Assembly: GCF_002288525.1 (NCBI RefSeq)
Contig: NZ_CP023068.1
Coordinates: 868,001 to 932,000 of the forward strand
Direction of reading: 5' to 3'
Length of the DNA: 64,000 nt
From: Sinorhizobium sojae CCBAU 05684
Lineage (GTDB): Bacteria; Pseudomonadota; Alphaproteobacteria; Rhizobiales; Rhizobiaceae
How positions within the stretch are numbered: the stretch's first letter is position 1; every line of letters starts with the position of its first letter. The position numbers were made by a program, and so were the translations under genes. Shown one piece after another: positions 53,506 to 61,564 of this stretch. Below the pieces are notes generated by a model. That model was not told the DNA's origin and made no database searches. It saw only the letters and a list, made by a program, of their open reading frames with translations.

Positions 53506-54321
53506 ATGCTTCCACAGCGACAACTTCTCTTCGGTATGTATCTAGACGCCTTGCGGATGGAGGATGCAATCGCGCGCTGCCGTGTGGCCGTTGCGACGCG
53601 TCGACGCGTCTTGATCGGAGTACTCAATGCAGCCAAGGTTGTAAGACTGCATAATGATGCACTCCTCCGTGAATCGCTCATCGAATGCGACCTACTTCTC
53701 GCCGACGGACAATCCATCGTTTGGGCGAGCAAGCTGCTGGGTAGGCCCTTGCCAGAGCGCGTGGCGGGCATAGACCTGTTCGAGCGCCTTCTGGTGCTCG
53801 CGCACGAGGAAGGGCGAGCAATTGCTCTCTTGGGCGCGCGCCCCGACGTCCTGCGGAAACTCGAAGAGAGGCTTCGCCAGCGTTTCCCTGGGCTGCGCAT
53901 CGCCTATAGCCATCATGGCTATTTTGGACCCGAGGAAGCGGCCCGGATCGCTGAAGATGTCAGGGCTGCAGGGGTGGATATGCTGTTCTTGGGCATGACC
54001 ACGCCCAAGAAGGAGATTTTCCTGGGTGCCTATGGATCATCGCTCAATGTTCCCGTGCTCCACGGAGTTGGGGGTTCGTTCGACGTCATGGCAGGCCTTA
54101 CCAGGCGCGCGCCGATTGGGTGGCAGAGGCTGGGTATGGAGTGGGCCTATCGGCTCCTCCAGGAGCCACGTCGCCTCTGGTGGCGCTATTTCACGTCCAA
54201 CGCGATGTTTGTGCAGTTGACTGCTCGGGAGATGTTGCGCCCGGCTCAAGCCTTCAAACTCGCCGGCGATCCCCAGGCCGGCGTCCCTGTTTCCACAGGC
54301 GGCCAACAGCGGAGTCGTTGA
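53506..54321 (+). CDS. WecG/TagA/CpsF-family (GT26) glycosyltransferase
   Basis: This 271-residue protein has the GT26 signature: LIGVLNAAKVVRLHNDALLR, CDLLLADGQSIVWASKLLG, RVAGIDLFERLL, ALLGARPDVLRKLEERL and FLGMTTPKKEIFL with LHGVGGSFDVMAG. WecG-type enzymes add ManNAcA (or ManNAc in TagA) to a GlcNAc-lipid acceptor on the cytoplasmic face. Immediate linkage to WecC (TGATG overlap) and nearby WecB supports ManNAcA as donor sugar. The ATG has a GGGAGAG site. The C-terminus is predicted amphipathic, as in membrane-associated relatives. Confidence 0.9.
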   Translation: MLPQRQLLFGMYLDALRMEDAIARCRVAVATRRRVLIGVLNAAKVVRLHNDALLRESLIECDLLLADGQSIVWASKLLGRPLPERVAGIDLFERLLVLAHEEGRAIALLGARPDVLRKLEERLRQRFPGLRIAYSHHGYFGPEEAARIAEDVRAAGVDMLFLGMTTPKKEIFLGAYGSSLNVPVLHGVGGSFDVMAGLTRRAPIGWQRLGMEWAYRLLQEPRRLWWRYFTSNAMFVQLTAREMLRPAQAFKLAGDPQAGVPVSTGGQQRSR

Positions 54322-55577
54322 TGAGTGATTTGTTCAAAGGCCGGTTGGCGATACTCGGACTGGGCTACATCGGGCTCCCCACGGCCGTCGCGATTGCCAC
54401 GCGCGGAATAGATGTCGTCGGGGTCGATACAAATACGGCACGGGTCGAGGCAGTGTCACGTGGCGAGGTTCCGTTCATCGAGCCGGATCTTGCGGTGGGG
54501 GTTAGCGGTGCGGTTGCGATGGGGCGACTTACGGCGACAACCGAAATCCCGGAAGCTGACGCATTTATCATAGCCGTTCCGACTCCGTTCAACGAGGATC
54601 GCACAGCCGATCTTTCCTCTGTCCGGGCCGCGGCTGAGCGGATAGCTGCCAAGCTCAGGCCCGGCAATATCGTTGTGCTCGAGTCCACGTCGCCGCCCGG
54701 CACGACTGAGAAGGTCGCCGGCTGGATCGGAGACCTACGGCCGGATCTCCGGATGCCGCATGATGGCGACTTTGGTTGTGACATCTACGTCGCTCATTGT
54801 CCGGAACGGGTACTTCCCGGCCGTATTATGATCGAGATCGTCACCAACGACCGCGTCGTCGGGGGGCTTACCCAGAGATGTGCGGAGAAGGCCGCATCCA
54901 TCTACCGGCTGTTCGCACAAGGGGAGATCCTGCTCACTGACGCTGCCAGCGCGGAGATGGCGAAACTTGTTGAGAACGCTTACCGGGATGTTAATATTGC
55001 CTTCGCAAATGAGCTCTCGATGATCGCCGACGCGCTCCAGATCGATGTGTGGGAAGTAATTCGGCTCGCCAACAGACACCCCCGAGTAAGAATTCTCAGT
55101 CCCGGACCGGGCGTCGGCGGACACTGCATTCCGGTCGACCCATGGTTCATCGTCTCGGCAGCGCCCGAACTGGCCAGACTCATCCGCACGGCGCGCGAGG
55201 TAAACGATCAGCGGCCCTATCATGTCGCCGAACAGGTGGTGTTGAAAGCCAAGCGTTTCCGCTCGCCGACGATCGCCTGTCTGGGACTGACGTTCAAGGC
55301 GAATGTCGACGACGTCCGGGAGAGCCCAGCCGTAGAAGTCGTCTCGCTTATAGCAGATGCGCTACCCGACACGGAGATCCTGATTTCGGATCCTTTCGTC
55401 GACGCGCTACCGACCAAGCTCTCAGGCTATTCCAATTTGCGCTTGGAAAGTGCCTATCAAGCCGTGGAGCGCGCCGACATTGTCGTGCTCCTTGTGGAAC
55501 ACGAACCTTTCAAGGCAATCCGCCAGAACAGGCTAGGCGGCAAAGTCGTTTACGACACGCGCGGAGCTTGGCGCTGA
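54321..55577 (+). CDS. wecC: UDP-N-acetyl-D-mannosamine dehydrogenase
   Basis: This 418-residue enzyme oxidises UDP-ManNAc to UDP-ManNAcA with NAD. The N-terminal Rossmann fold is ILGLGYIGLPTAVAIA (residues 12-27). The central domain includes AEMAKLVENAYRDVNIAFAN. The catalytic Cys is in GPGVGGHCIPVDPWF, and the C-terminal domain has CLGLTFKANVDDVRESPAVE. The ATG at 54321 overlaps the preceding GT26 stop by one base. Its last 45 bp overlap the convergent wecB gene. UDP-glucose dehydrogenase activity cannot be formally excluded, but wecB and GT26 make the ManNAc route much more likely. Confidence 0.93.
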   Translation: MSDLFKGRLAILGLGYIGLPTAVAIATRGIDVVGVDTNTARVEAVSRGEVPFIEPDLAVGVSGAVAMGRLTATTEIPEADAFIIAVPTPFNEDRTADLSSVRAAAERIAAKLRPGNIVVLESTSPPGTTEKVAGWIGDLRPDLRMPHDGDFGCDIYVAHCPERVLPGRIMIEIVTNDRVVGGLTQRCAEKAASIYRLFAQGEILLTDAASAEMAKLVENAYRDVNIAFANELSMIADALQIDVWEVIRLANRHPRVRILSPGPGVGGHCIPVDPWFIVSAAPELARLIRTAREVNDQRPYHVAEQVVLKAKRFRSPTIACLGLTFKANVDDVRESPAVEVVSLIADALPDTEILISDPFVDALPTKLSGYSNLRLESAYQAVERADIVVLLVEHEPFKAIRQNRLGGKVVYDTRGAWR

Positions 55578-56735
55578 CCGCGCTGCCTCTAGCCGCAGTC
55601 CAGTGTCGAATTCGGCAGGAAGGTCCCCCACGCCAAAGAAATGTTCAATCGCCCGAACAGAGCGGACGGCGGCCTGCCCGTCACCATAAGGGTTCACCGC
55701 ACGAGCCATCGCCCGGTAGGCGGTTCTGTCGGTCAACAGCCGACTCACTTCGCGGATGATCAGGTCCTCATCTGTTCCGACGAGCCGAACGGTGCCGGCG
55801 GCAACCGCCTCCGGACGTTCCGTCGTTTCGCGCATGACGAGGACCGGCTTTCCAAAAGTCGGGGCCTCTTCCTGCACGCCACCACTGTCCGTCAGGACGA
55901 CTGAGCAGCCGCGCAGCGCGCGAACGAAATCGCCGTAATCGAGGGGCTGCGTTACCAGCACATTCGTGAGGCCGTGCAGAGGAGGGAGGAGGACGTCCCG
56001 CACAGCGGGGTTAAGATGCGCCGGGAGCAGAAACGGGGTCTGAGGGAACGCTCTCGCCAACCACGCTATGGCGCGCGCCGCACGCGCCATTGGCTCGCCC
56101 CAGGATTCGCGGCGGTGCGCCGTGACGAGGACGCTTCGCTTGCCGGAGATCCTCTTGAGATCGGGGTTGCCGATCTTGGTGCGGCGCCCGGCCATGTAAA
56201 TCAAAGCATCGATTACGGTATTTCCGGTGACGACGATGCCACGCTCATCGATGCCGTCGTGCAGCAAGTTCATCTTTGACGTCTGGGTCGGCGCCAGATG
56301 CAGCGCCGCCATTTGCGTGGTCAGCCGCCGGTTTACCTCCTCGGGGAAGGGGTTATCGGGGTTACCCGTTCTGAGCCCCGCCTCGAGATGTATAAGGGGC
56401 ACCTTGTGGTAGAAGGCGGACAGTGCCGCCGCAAAGCAAGTGGTGGTGTCGCCTTGGACAACCACCGCGTCGGGCCGCTCGTTGTCGATCACGTTCGACA
56501 CGCCCTCGAGGACGCGACTTGTCACGTCTTCAAGCCTCTGGCGTTCCTTGATGATGTTGAGGTCGTGGGCAGGACGGATCCCGAAGAGCTTATTGACCTG
56601 ATCAAGCATTTCCCGATGTTGTCCGGTAACAGCGACTACGGAAGTGCAATGGGCCGACCGGTCGATCTCTCGGATCAGCGGCGCCACTTTGATCGCCTCG
56701 GGGCGCGTGCCATAAACAATCAGGACCTTGTGCAT
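55533..56735 (-). CDS. wecB: UDP-N-acetylglucosamine 2-epimerase (non-hydrolysing)
   Basis: This 400-residue protein is typical WecB: VLIVYGTRPEAIKVAPLIRE, VVAVTGQHREMLDQV, VQGDTTTCFAAALSAFYHKV, HLEAGLRTGNPDNPFPEEVN, VTAHRRESWGEPM and TDSGGVQEEAPTFGKPVLVM. It interconverts UDP-GlcNAc and UDP-ManNAc, feeding WecC. A GGGAGTCC site precedes the ATG. It is the third gene of a minus-strand set with the Wzz-like and CpsD-like genes, and its 3' end overlaps wecC. Confidence 0.94.
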   Translation of the reverse strand: MHKVLIVYGTRPEAIKVAPLIREIDRSAHCTSVVAVTGQHREMLDQVNKLFGIRPAHDLNIIKERQRLEDVTSRVLEGVSNVIDNERPDAVVVQGDTTTCFAAALSAFYHKVPLIHLEAGLRTGNPDNPFPEEVNRRLTTQMAALHLAPTQTSKMNLLHDGIDERGIVVTGNTVIDALIYMAGRRTKIGNPDLKRISGKRSVLVTAHRRESWGEPMARAARAIAWLARAFPQTPFLLPAHLNPAVRDVLLPPLHGLTNVLVTQPLDYGDFVRALRGCSVVLTDSGGVQEEAPTFGKPVLVMRETTERPEAVAAGTVRLVGTDEDLIIREVSRLLTDRTAYRAMARAVNPYGDGQAAVRSVRAIEHFFGVGDLPAEFDTGLRLEAARSAPSSARVVNDFAA

Positions 56736-56801
56736 CCTGGACTCCCTTTTCCGTTTTCCCTTGGACGTCAGACCTGCACGGCCGCGTACGGGGGCAGGAC
56801 T

Positions 56802-57596
56802 TCAATAACCGTATTTTTCGGGGCTAAATCGGCACTTGTTCAGCACTACGCCTAGTAAGTTCGTCCGTTCGGAGAGTTCCTGCTCGCAGATATCAACCTC
56901 ATCCAGGGTGCTTTGCTCTGCTGCCGCGACTAGCAGAGCGCAATCTACGTTGGGCAGGAATGCCAAGACGTCGTCATTGGCTAGCATGGGTGGCATATCG
57001 AACAGGATAACGTGCGGATCCATCCGCTGTCGCATGTCCTGCAGCACTCTGACCGTCTCGCGACTTTGCAAGAGCTCTGCCGAAAACGTCACGGGTTGCC
57101 TGTTTGCACCGATCGCTAGATTGTCGCCGTGGCGCAGAAACACATCGGCTATGTCGGTCTCGCCTCTCAAGAAGCTCTCTAAGGGCTGCACGGCCTCTAT
57201 CCCGAGCATCTTGGCGAGTTGCGGTCGTTTCAGGTCCAGATCGATCAGGACTGTGCGGCATTCCTTCTGGTTCGCAAGACTGAAGGCCACGTTCAGCGCC
57301 ACGTTCGTCTTACCGCAACCGGGTGTCGGAGACGTGATCGCAACTGTGGTCCAGTTGTGCTCCGTCAACCCCTGCAAAAGCTTTGTCCGGATTATATCGA
57401 AAGCAGCATGCGCCGGGTTAGGCCTACTGGTGGTGGTGACAATTCGATTGCGTGCGAGGCTCCGGGAATCGGTTCGCAACGGCGGCAAACGCTCCCAAAC
57501 CATTTCGCTCGCAGTCCGGGAACAGGCGAGGATCGTCTGCTCCAACAGGCGTTCCGATCCAAGTAGGTCCTGCCGGGATGCCTTGGAGTGTTCCAT
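56802..57596 (-). CDS. CpsD/CapB-type tyrosine kinase (polysaccharide control)
   Basis: This 264-residue P-loop ATPase has Walker A SPTPGCGKTNVALNVA, Walker A' VLIDLDLKRPQLAKML and Walker B VILFDMPPMLANDD, the BY-kinase set. The C-terminus, FSPEKYGY, has only two Tyr, a short version of the usual Tyr cluster. Such kinases work with a Wzz-type membrane activator to set polymer length. Here the activator is a separate gene 45 bp upstream, instead of the fused ExoP arrangement common in rhizobia. A GGAGG site precedes the ATG. Confidence 0.88.
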   Translation of the reverse strand: MEHSKASRQDLLGSERLLEQTILACSRTASEMVWERLPPLRTDSRSLARNRIVTTTSRPNPAHAAFDIIRTKLLQGLTEHNWTTVAITSPTPGCGKTNVALNVAFSLANQKECRTVLIDLDLKRPQLAKMLGIEAVQPLESFLRGETDIADVFLRHGDNLAIGANRQPVTFSAELLQSRETVRVLQDMRQRMDPHVILFDMPPMLANDDVLAFLPNVDCALLVAAAEQSTLDEVDICEQELSERTNLLGVVLNKCRFSPEKYGY

Positions 57597-57641
57597 GTCT
57601 CGTGCCTCCAGATCACGCAGCTAGACACGCCATTTCCGTGG

Positions 57642-59192
57642 TTAGCCCAAAGCGGCAAGCCATCGATAGGCGTTCTGGGCTGCAGCTGAGAGTGGTAAGT
57701 AAAAGAGATAAACAGCTATCAACAGAATCGGAATGGCCGCTGTCGAAAGCAACACTGCCAAGGCTCGTTTGACCGGGAAGCGAATCTCGTCAGCCGTCGT
57801 GATATAGGGGATGGTGGCAACCGGCTTGTGGCCAAGCATTCGCTCGAGTTCAAGCGGCCTGCGTATCGTTCCGTTGAGAAACTCGAGAAGGGCGACGAAT
57901 GCCACGGCGAGTCCCAATCCACCCAACGCACCCATCAGCGCGATGCGCCGACGTTTTGGGCTCTCTGGAGCCTCCGGCGGCGTTGCGCGTTCAAGGACGG
58001 AGAATCGGCCCCCATCGGACCGATTCTCGATCTGTTGGCCGATCAAGGCCTCCGCGCGCCTGGCGATTGCCGTGTTGTATTGCATTTGCAGGTTGGCGCG
58101 ATTCCGCTCAAGAGAATTCAGAACGGTTTCGCTGGCGGGGGTGGCATCTATTGAAGTCTTCAGTGCGGCAATGCTTTCTGCTATGGCGGCTTTCTCTTGA
58201 GTGATCGCCTGCAAGCGCTCATTGATATAAGTCAGTTGAACCTCAAAGGCAGAATGTAGCTTCGAACCGGTCGACGGACGGGCTCCTTGCGATTGACGTG
58301 TGCGCAATGCCTCCTGAAGAGACGTGATCCGCGTCCGCAGCGCCACGATGTTTGGACTCGTTTCCGAAAAGATTGCAAGCTGATCGACCAGGGCGCGATT
58401 GAGCTGCTCGAGCATTTGCTGCTCCGGTGTCACGGCCTCGGCATCGGGCAGTTGGCCGGTCAGCGCGTAACTCTCGGCAAGGTTGTTCCGCTTGCTGAGC
58501 AGATCGGCTTCTTCGCGCTGAAGGGCAATCAACCTCTCCTGTTGACTCGCTTGCTGATTACGCCGGAATCCGAGACTTTCAGGCAGAGTTCCCGTGTTTG
58601 CATTCTTGAACTTTAGAATTTCGGCCTCGACCTGGTTTAAATCCGAACCGAGTCTCGCGACCGTCTGATTGAAGAATTGCAGTGTGTCGGCGGCGCGACC
58701 GGTTCGCTGCTGTTGCTGCCTCGCCAGGATCAGGTCTACGAGTTCGTTGACAACCCTTGCCGCCAGGTACGGCTCCGGTGCCGTAAATGCGATGCTGACC
58801 ACTGACGCACCAGCACCCGTTGCGCCCAATTCGACCTCCTCGAAGGTGATGCGGGAGCGCATGTCATCGACGATGTCCTCGTCGGTCGGACGCTCCTCGC
58901 TCTGGGCGTAGATGTCGAGCTTATCGGCGAGCGCGAGGAGATCGTCACGCGTCGTAATCTCCTGCCGAATAATCTGCAACTGCTGAACAGCCTCTATCGG
59001 GACGGTCGATTTCGCAAGCTCCGCGGGAATCTGCGGTGCCTCCACCAATATTTTGGCGCTCGCACGATAAATAGACGGCAAAACAAACGCGACGATCACC
59101 GCGATCGTCAGACCCGCGGCGGTTATCGCCAGCAGGTAGGGCATTCGTCTCAAGAGAATCGATGAGTAGAAGCGTATATCCGCAGCATTCAT
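57642..59192 (-). CDS. Wzz-like polysaccharide co-polymerase / chain-length determinant
   Basis: This 516-residue protein has an N-terminal membrane helix (YLLAITAAGLTIAVIVAFVL), a Wzz domain (SIYRASAKILVEAP), a long periplasmic coiled coil (about residues 160-380), a GNVR-like segment and two C-terminal helices, the first near RIALMGALGGLGLAVAFVAL. A third hydrophobic stretch near the end (AIPILLIAVYLFYLPL) is unusual for simple Wzz proteins. It would control export and length of the polymer together with the adjacent kinase. The ribosome site is weak. It is divergent from the GT2 gene at 59637. Confidence 0.88.
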   Translation of the reverse strand: MNAADIRFYSSILLRRMPYLLAITAAGLTIAVIVAFVLPSIYRASAKILVEAPQIPAELAKSTVPIEAVQQLQIIRQEITTRDDLLALADKLDIYAQSEERPTDEDIVDDMRSRITFEEVELGATGAGASVVSIAFTAPEPYLAARVVNELVDLILARQQQQRTGRAADTLQFFNQTVARLGSDLNQVEAEILKFKNANTGTLPESLGFRRNQQASQQERLIALQREEADLLSKRNNLAESYALTGQLPDAEAVTPEQQMLEQLNRALVDQLAIFSETSPNIVALRTRITSLQEALRTRQSQGARPSTGSKLHSAFEVQLTYINERLQAITQEKAAIAESIAALKTSIDATPASETVLNSLERNRANLQMQYNTAIARRAEALIGQQIENRSDGGRFSVLERATPPEAPESPKRRRIALMGALGGLGLAVAFVALLEFLNGTIRRPLELERMLGHKPVATIPYITTADEIRFPVKRALAVLLSTAAIPILLIAVYLFYLPLSAAAQNAYRWLAALG

Positions 59193-59636
59193 CTTGAGCA
59201 GACCCGAAGCTAGTAGTCCTATTCACCTCGTGCCATTCTCAAGCCCTTATGTCTGCGCGGGTAGATCGTCATTGGTGGAGGGGCTGTATCCTCTCTTTGC
59301 TGGAGCTAGTCCTTTCGGCTAGGCAGCCAGGCAAAGCTGCGGCGTTCGAGTTGGTCCTGGCCAAGGAATAGGCCAGTGTTGCCGCCAGGCATCCCTTGAA
59401 AGTGGGAGGCCTTAGTCCGAGACTAAGCCGAATGCTGAGAATTTATGGGGGCGCGCCAGTCGAAGTTCCTCCGATGTGAGGAGGTGCGAGATCTTTCAAT
59501 CCCTTCAAGGCGCGGCCATGCTTCTTCATCGGACAGGTGGATAGGCCACATGTGCAGAAGCGATGATGGATAGCCATCGCTCAATGCCTAGATTCCTCCG
59601 CATGGTGCTGACGTCGCTATCCCGGCGAGATTTTCA
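59193..59636. other. Divergent promoter region
   Basis: About 440 bp between the minus-strand wzz-cpsD-wecB set and the plus-strand GT2 gene. No coding potential is evident. Both promoters should lie here; short inverted stretches around 59300-59350 (CTAGTCC...GGCTAGG type) are too weak to call operators. Confidence 0.5.
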
Positions 59637-60569
59637 ATGCCTCCCATTCATGCTCCACCACAGCTGAGCGTTGTCATTCCACACCTCAATGAGCCCGAAA
59701 ACCTACTCCAGTGCCTGGCCGCGCTCGACGCGCAGCGCGAAGAAGGCATTCCATTCGAGATCATTGTGGTGGACAACGGGTCAGTCGAGAAGCCGGTGGC
59801 CGTCTGCTCACAATTTGAGGGCGTGCGGCTGGAGAACGAGTCCATTCCCGGTCCAGGCCCAGCCCGCAACCGTGGCGCTGAAGTGGCCCAAGCGGAACTG
59901 CTCGCTTTCGTAGATGCCGACTGCATTGTGCAACCGGGCTGGCTTCGCGCGATCATCGATTTGATGAATAACGCTCCCGATGTCGATCTGATTGCGGGAG
60001 ACATTGAGATCCTGATGATCGATCCGGATCGGCCGACCGCAATAGAAGCCTATGAAAGCATCTATAGCTATCGGGTCCGTCTTTATGCCCAACGCCACGG
60101 ATTCGCGGCAACTGGGAACATGGCGGTTCGCAAGCGCGTGTTTCATGCAGTCGGTCCTTTTGGTGGAATTTCTACCATGGAAGACACCGATTGGGGGGCG
60201 CGCGCTACGTCGCAGGGCTATCGCTTGCTCTACTTGTCCGGCGCTAGGGTTGTGACGCCTTCCTGTAAATCTTTTGGCGAACTGGCACGGAGATGGGACC
60301 GGCACGTCGCCCATGAATTTCAAAAAATCGGAACAGACCGCCTGGCCCAGTTTCGATGGCTGATCACATGCGCCATCATGGCGGTGTCACCCCTCGGCGA
60401 GGCGCTAATCATCCTGCGGTCAGATCGGCTGTCAGGCCCGCGAACCCGATGGCTCGCGCTCAAATGTCTGACTCGGGTGCGCCTCTATCGCGCTATTTTG
60501 ATGTTTCGCCTGGCAATTCATGGAAACACTGCGGTGCTGCTCGCCGGCTGGAACAGGCAAAACCTCTAA
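59637..60569 (+). CDS. GT2-family glycosyltransferase
   Basis: This 310-residue protein has a GT-A core: LSVVIPHLNEPENLLQCLAA, IIVVDNGSVEKP, GPGPARNRGAEVAQAELLAF and the metal-binding VDADCIVQPGW. MEDTDWGARATSQGYRLLYL is the ED-type acceptor region. The C-terminus contains a hydrophobic stretch (LITCAIMAVSPLGEALIIL) that may contact the membrane. It would add a sugar to the lipid-linked exopolysaccharide unit. The start at 59637 has only a weak GGCGAGA site. Donor unknown. Confidence 0.88.
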   Translation: MPPIHAPPQLSVVIPHLNEPENLLQCLAALDAQREEGIPFEIIVVDNGSVEKPVAVCSQFEGVRLENESIPGPGPARNRGAEVAQAELLAFVDADCIVQPGWLRAIIDLMNNAPDVDLIAGDIEILMIDPDRPTAIEAYESIYSYRVRLYAQRHGFAATGNMAVRKRVFHAVGPFGGISTMEDTDWGARATSQGYRLLYLSGARVVTPSCKSFGELARRWDRHVAHEFQKIGTDRLAQFRWLITCAIMAVSPLGEALIILRSDRLSGPRTRWLALKCLTRVRLYRAILMFRLAIHGNTAVLLAGWNRQNL

Positions 60570-60805
60570 GGCGTAAGCAGATCTTCCCTAAGTCTTTCGG
60601 TCTAGATCGAATTGTATATCCGAAGTGTATTGAAGTTTGCTGTTCACATTCCTTAATATTTATCGGCGCAGGGATAATATGTTTATGCGTACTATAGATA
60701 TTTTCTTATCATTGATAGCGGTGCCGGCGCACATGCCGAGAGGGCAACGGCCGATGCCACCCCCCTGCGCTTCCTGGCGGTTTTACCGCCTCCATGGAGA
60801 GGCGC

Positions 60806-61489
60806 ATGTCGCAGAATTCCAAGATACAGGTGCACCGAGTTACCACAAGGCCCCTATTTCGCGGCACGTCCGACGCGTCGCGACCGATCTATGGCGCATC
60901 GTTCAAGCGCGGCTTCGATCTGTCGATCACAATAATTCTGGCTCCCTTCGTGCTGGCGATTGTTGGCATCCTCGCGCTGCTTGTCTGCCTCGACGGTGGG
61001 GGCGTCTTCTATTGCCAGCCGCGCCTCGGAATGGGCGGGAAGACTTTCAAGCTGTGGAAGCTTCGAACCATGGTGCCAGATGCGGATGAGAGGCTACAGG
61101 CGTATCTCGACTCGAACCCCGATGCCCGCAAGGAATGGGATAGCACCCAAAAATTGCGTGACGACCCTCGCATCACCTCTGTCGGGAAGTATCTGCGCAA
61201 GTATTCCTTCGACGAGTTGCCGCAGCTCTGGAACGTATTTGTTGGTGATATGAGCCTCGTGGGTCCACGACCAATGATGCCACATCAGCGGCAGTACTAT
61301 CCGGGGACGGCGTATTTCACCATGCGCCCGGGAATAACGGGGCTCTGGCAGATCAGTGAACGCAACGATTGCACCTTTGCGGAACGGGCGATCCATGACA
61401 ACCGGTACGCAGCGATGATATCCTTCAGCGTGGATCTCTGGATCTTGTCGAAGACGCCCGCCGTGGTTCTGCAGGGAACAGGCGTGTAA
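60806..61489 (+). CDS. exoY: Undecaprenyl-phosphate sugar phosphotransferase, ExoY family
   Basis: This 227-residue protein has one N-terminal membrane helix (LSITIILAPFVLAIVGILAL) and the catalytic bacterial sugar transferase domain. Motifs include CQPRLGMGGKTFKLWKLRTM, RITSVGKYLRKYSFDELPQL and MSLVGPRPMM, then RPGITGLWQIS. It starts repeat-unit assembly by moving hexose-1-phosphate (Gal or Glc) to undecaprenyl phosphate. The second ATG (60806) is chosen because GGAGAGG precedes it; the first is four codons earlier. The preceding 230 bp are AT-rich and probably hold its own promoter, so it may be regulated apart from the other genes. WcaJ-like donor specificity is possible. Confidence 0.9.
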   Translation: MSQNSKIQVHRVTTRPLFRGTSDASRPIYGASFKRGFDLSITIILAPFVLAIVGILALLVCLDGGGVFYCQPRLGMGGKTFKLWKLRTMVPDADERLQAYLDSNPDARKEWDSTQKLRDDPRITSVGKYLRKYSFDELPQLWNVFVGDMSLVGPRPMMPHQRQYYPGTAYFTMRPGITGLWQISERNDCTFAERAIHDNRYAAMISFSVDLWILSKTPAVVLQGTGV

Positions 61490-61564
61490 TTTATGGATGG
61501 CAATTTAGCTCTACGGTTTTTGCGACGGAAGTTGCGCTCGTGCGTCGACATATGGCGATTTGTT

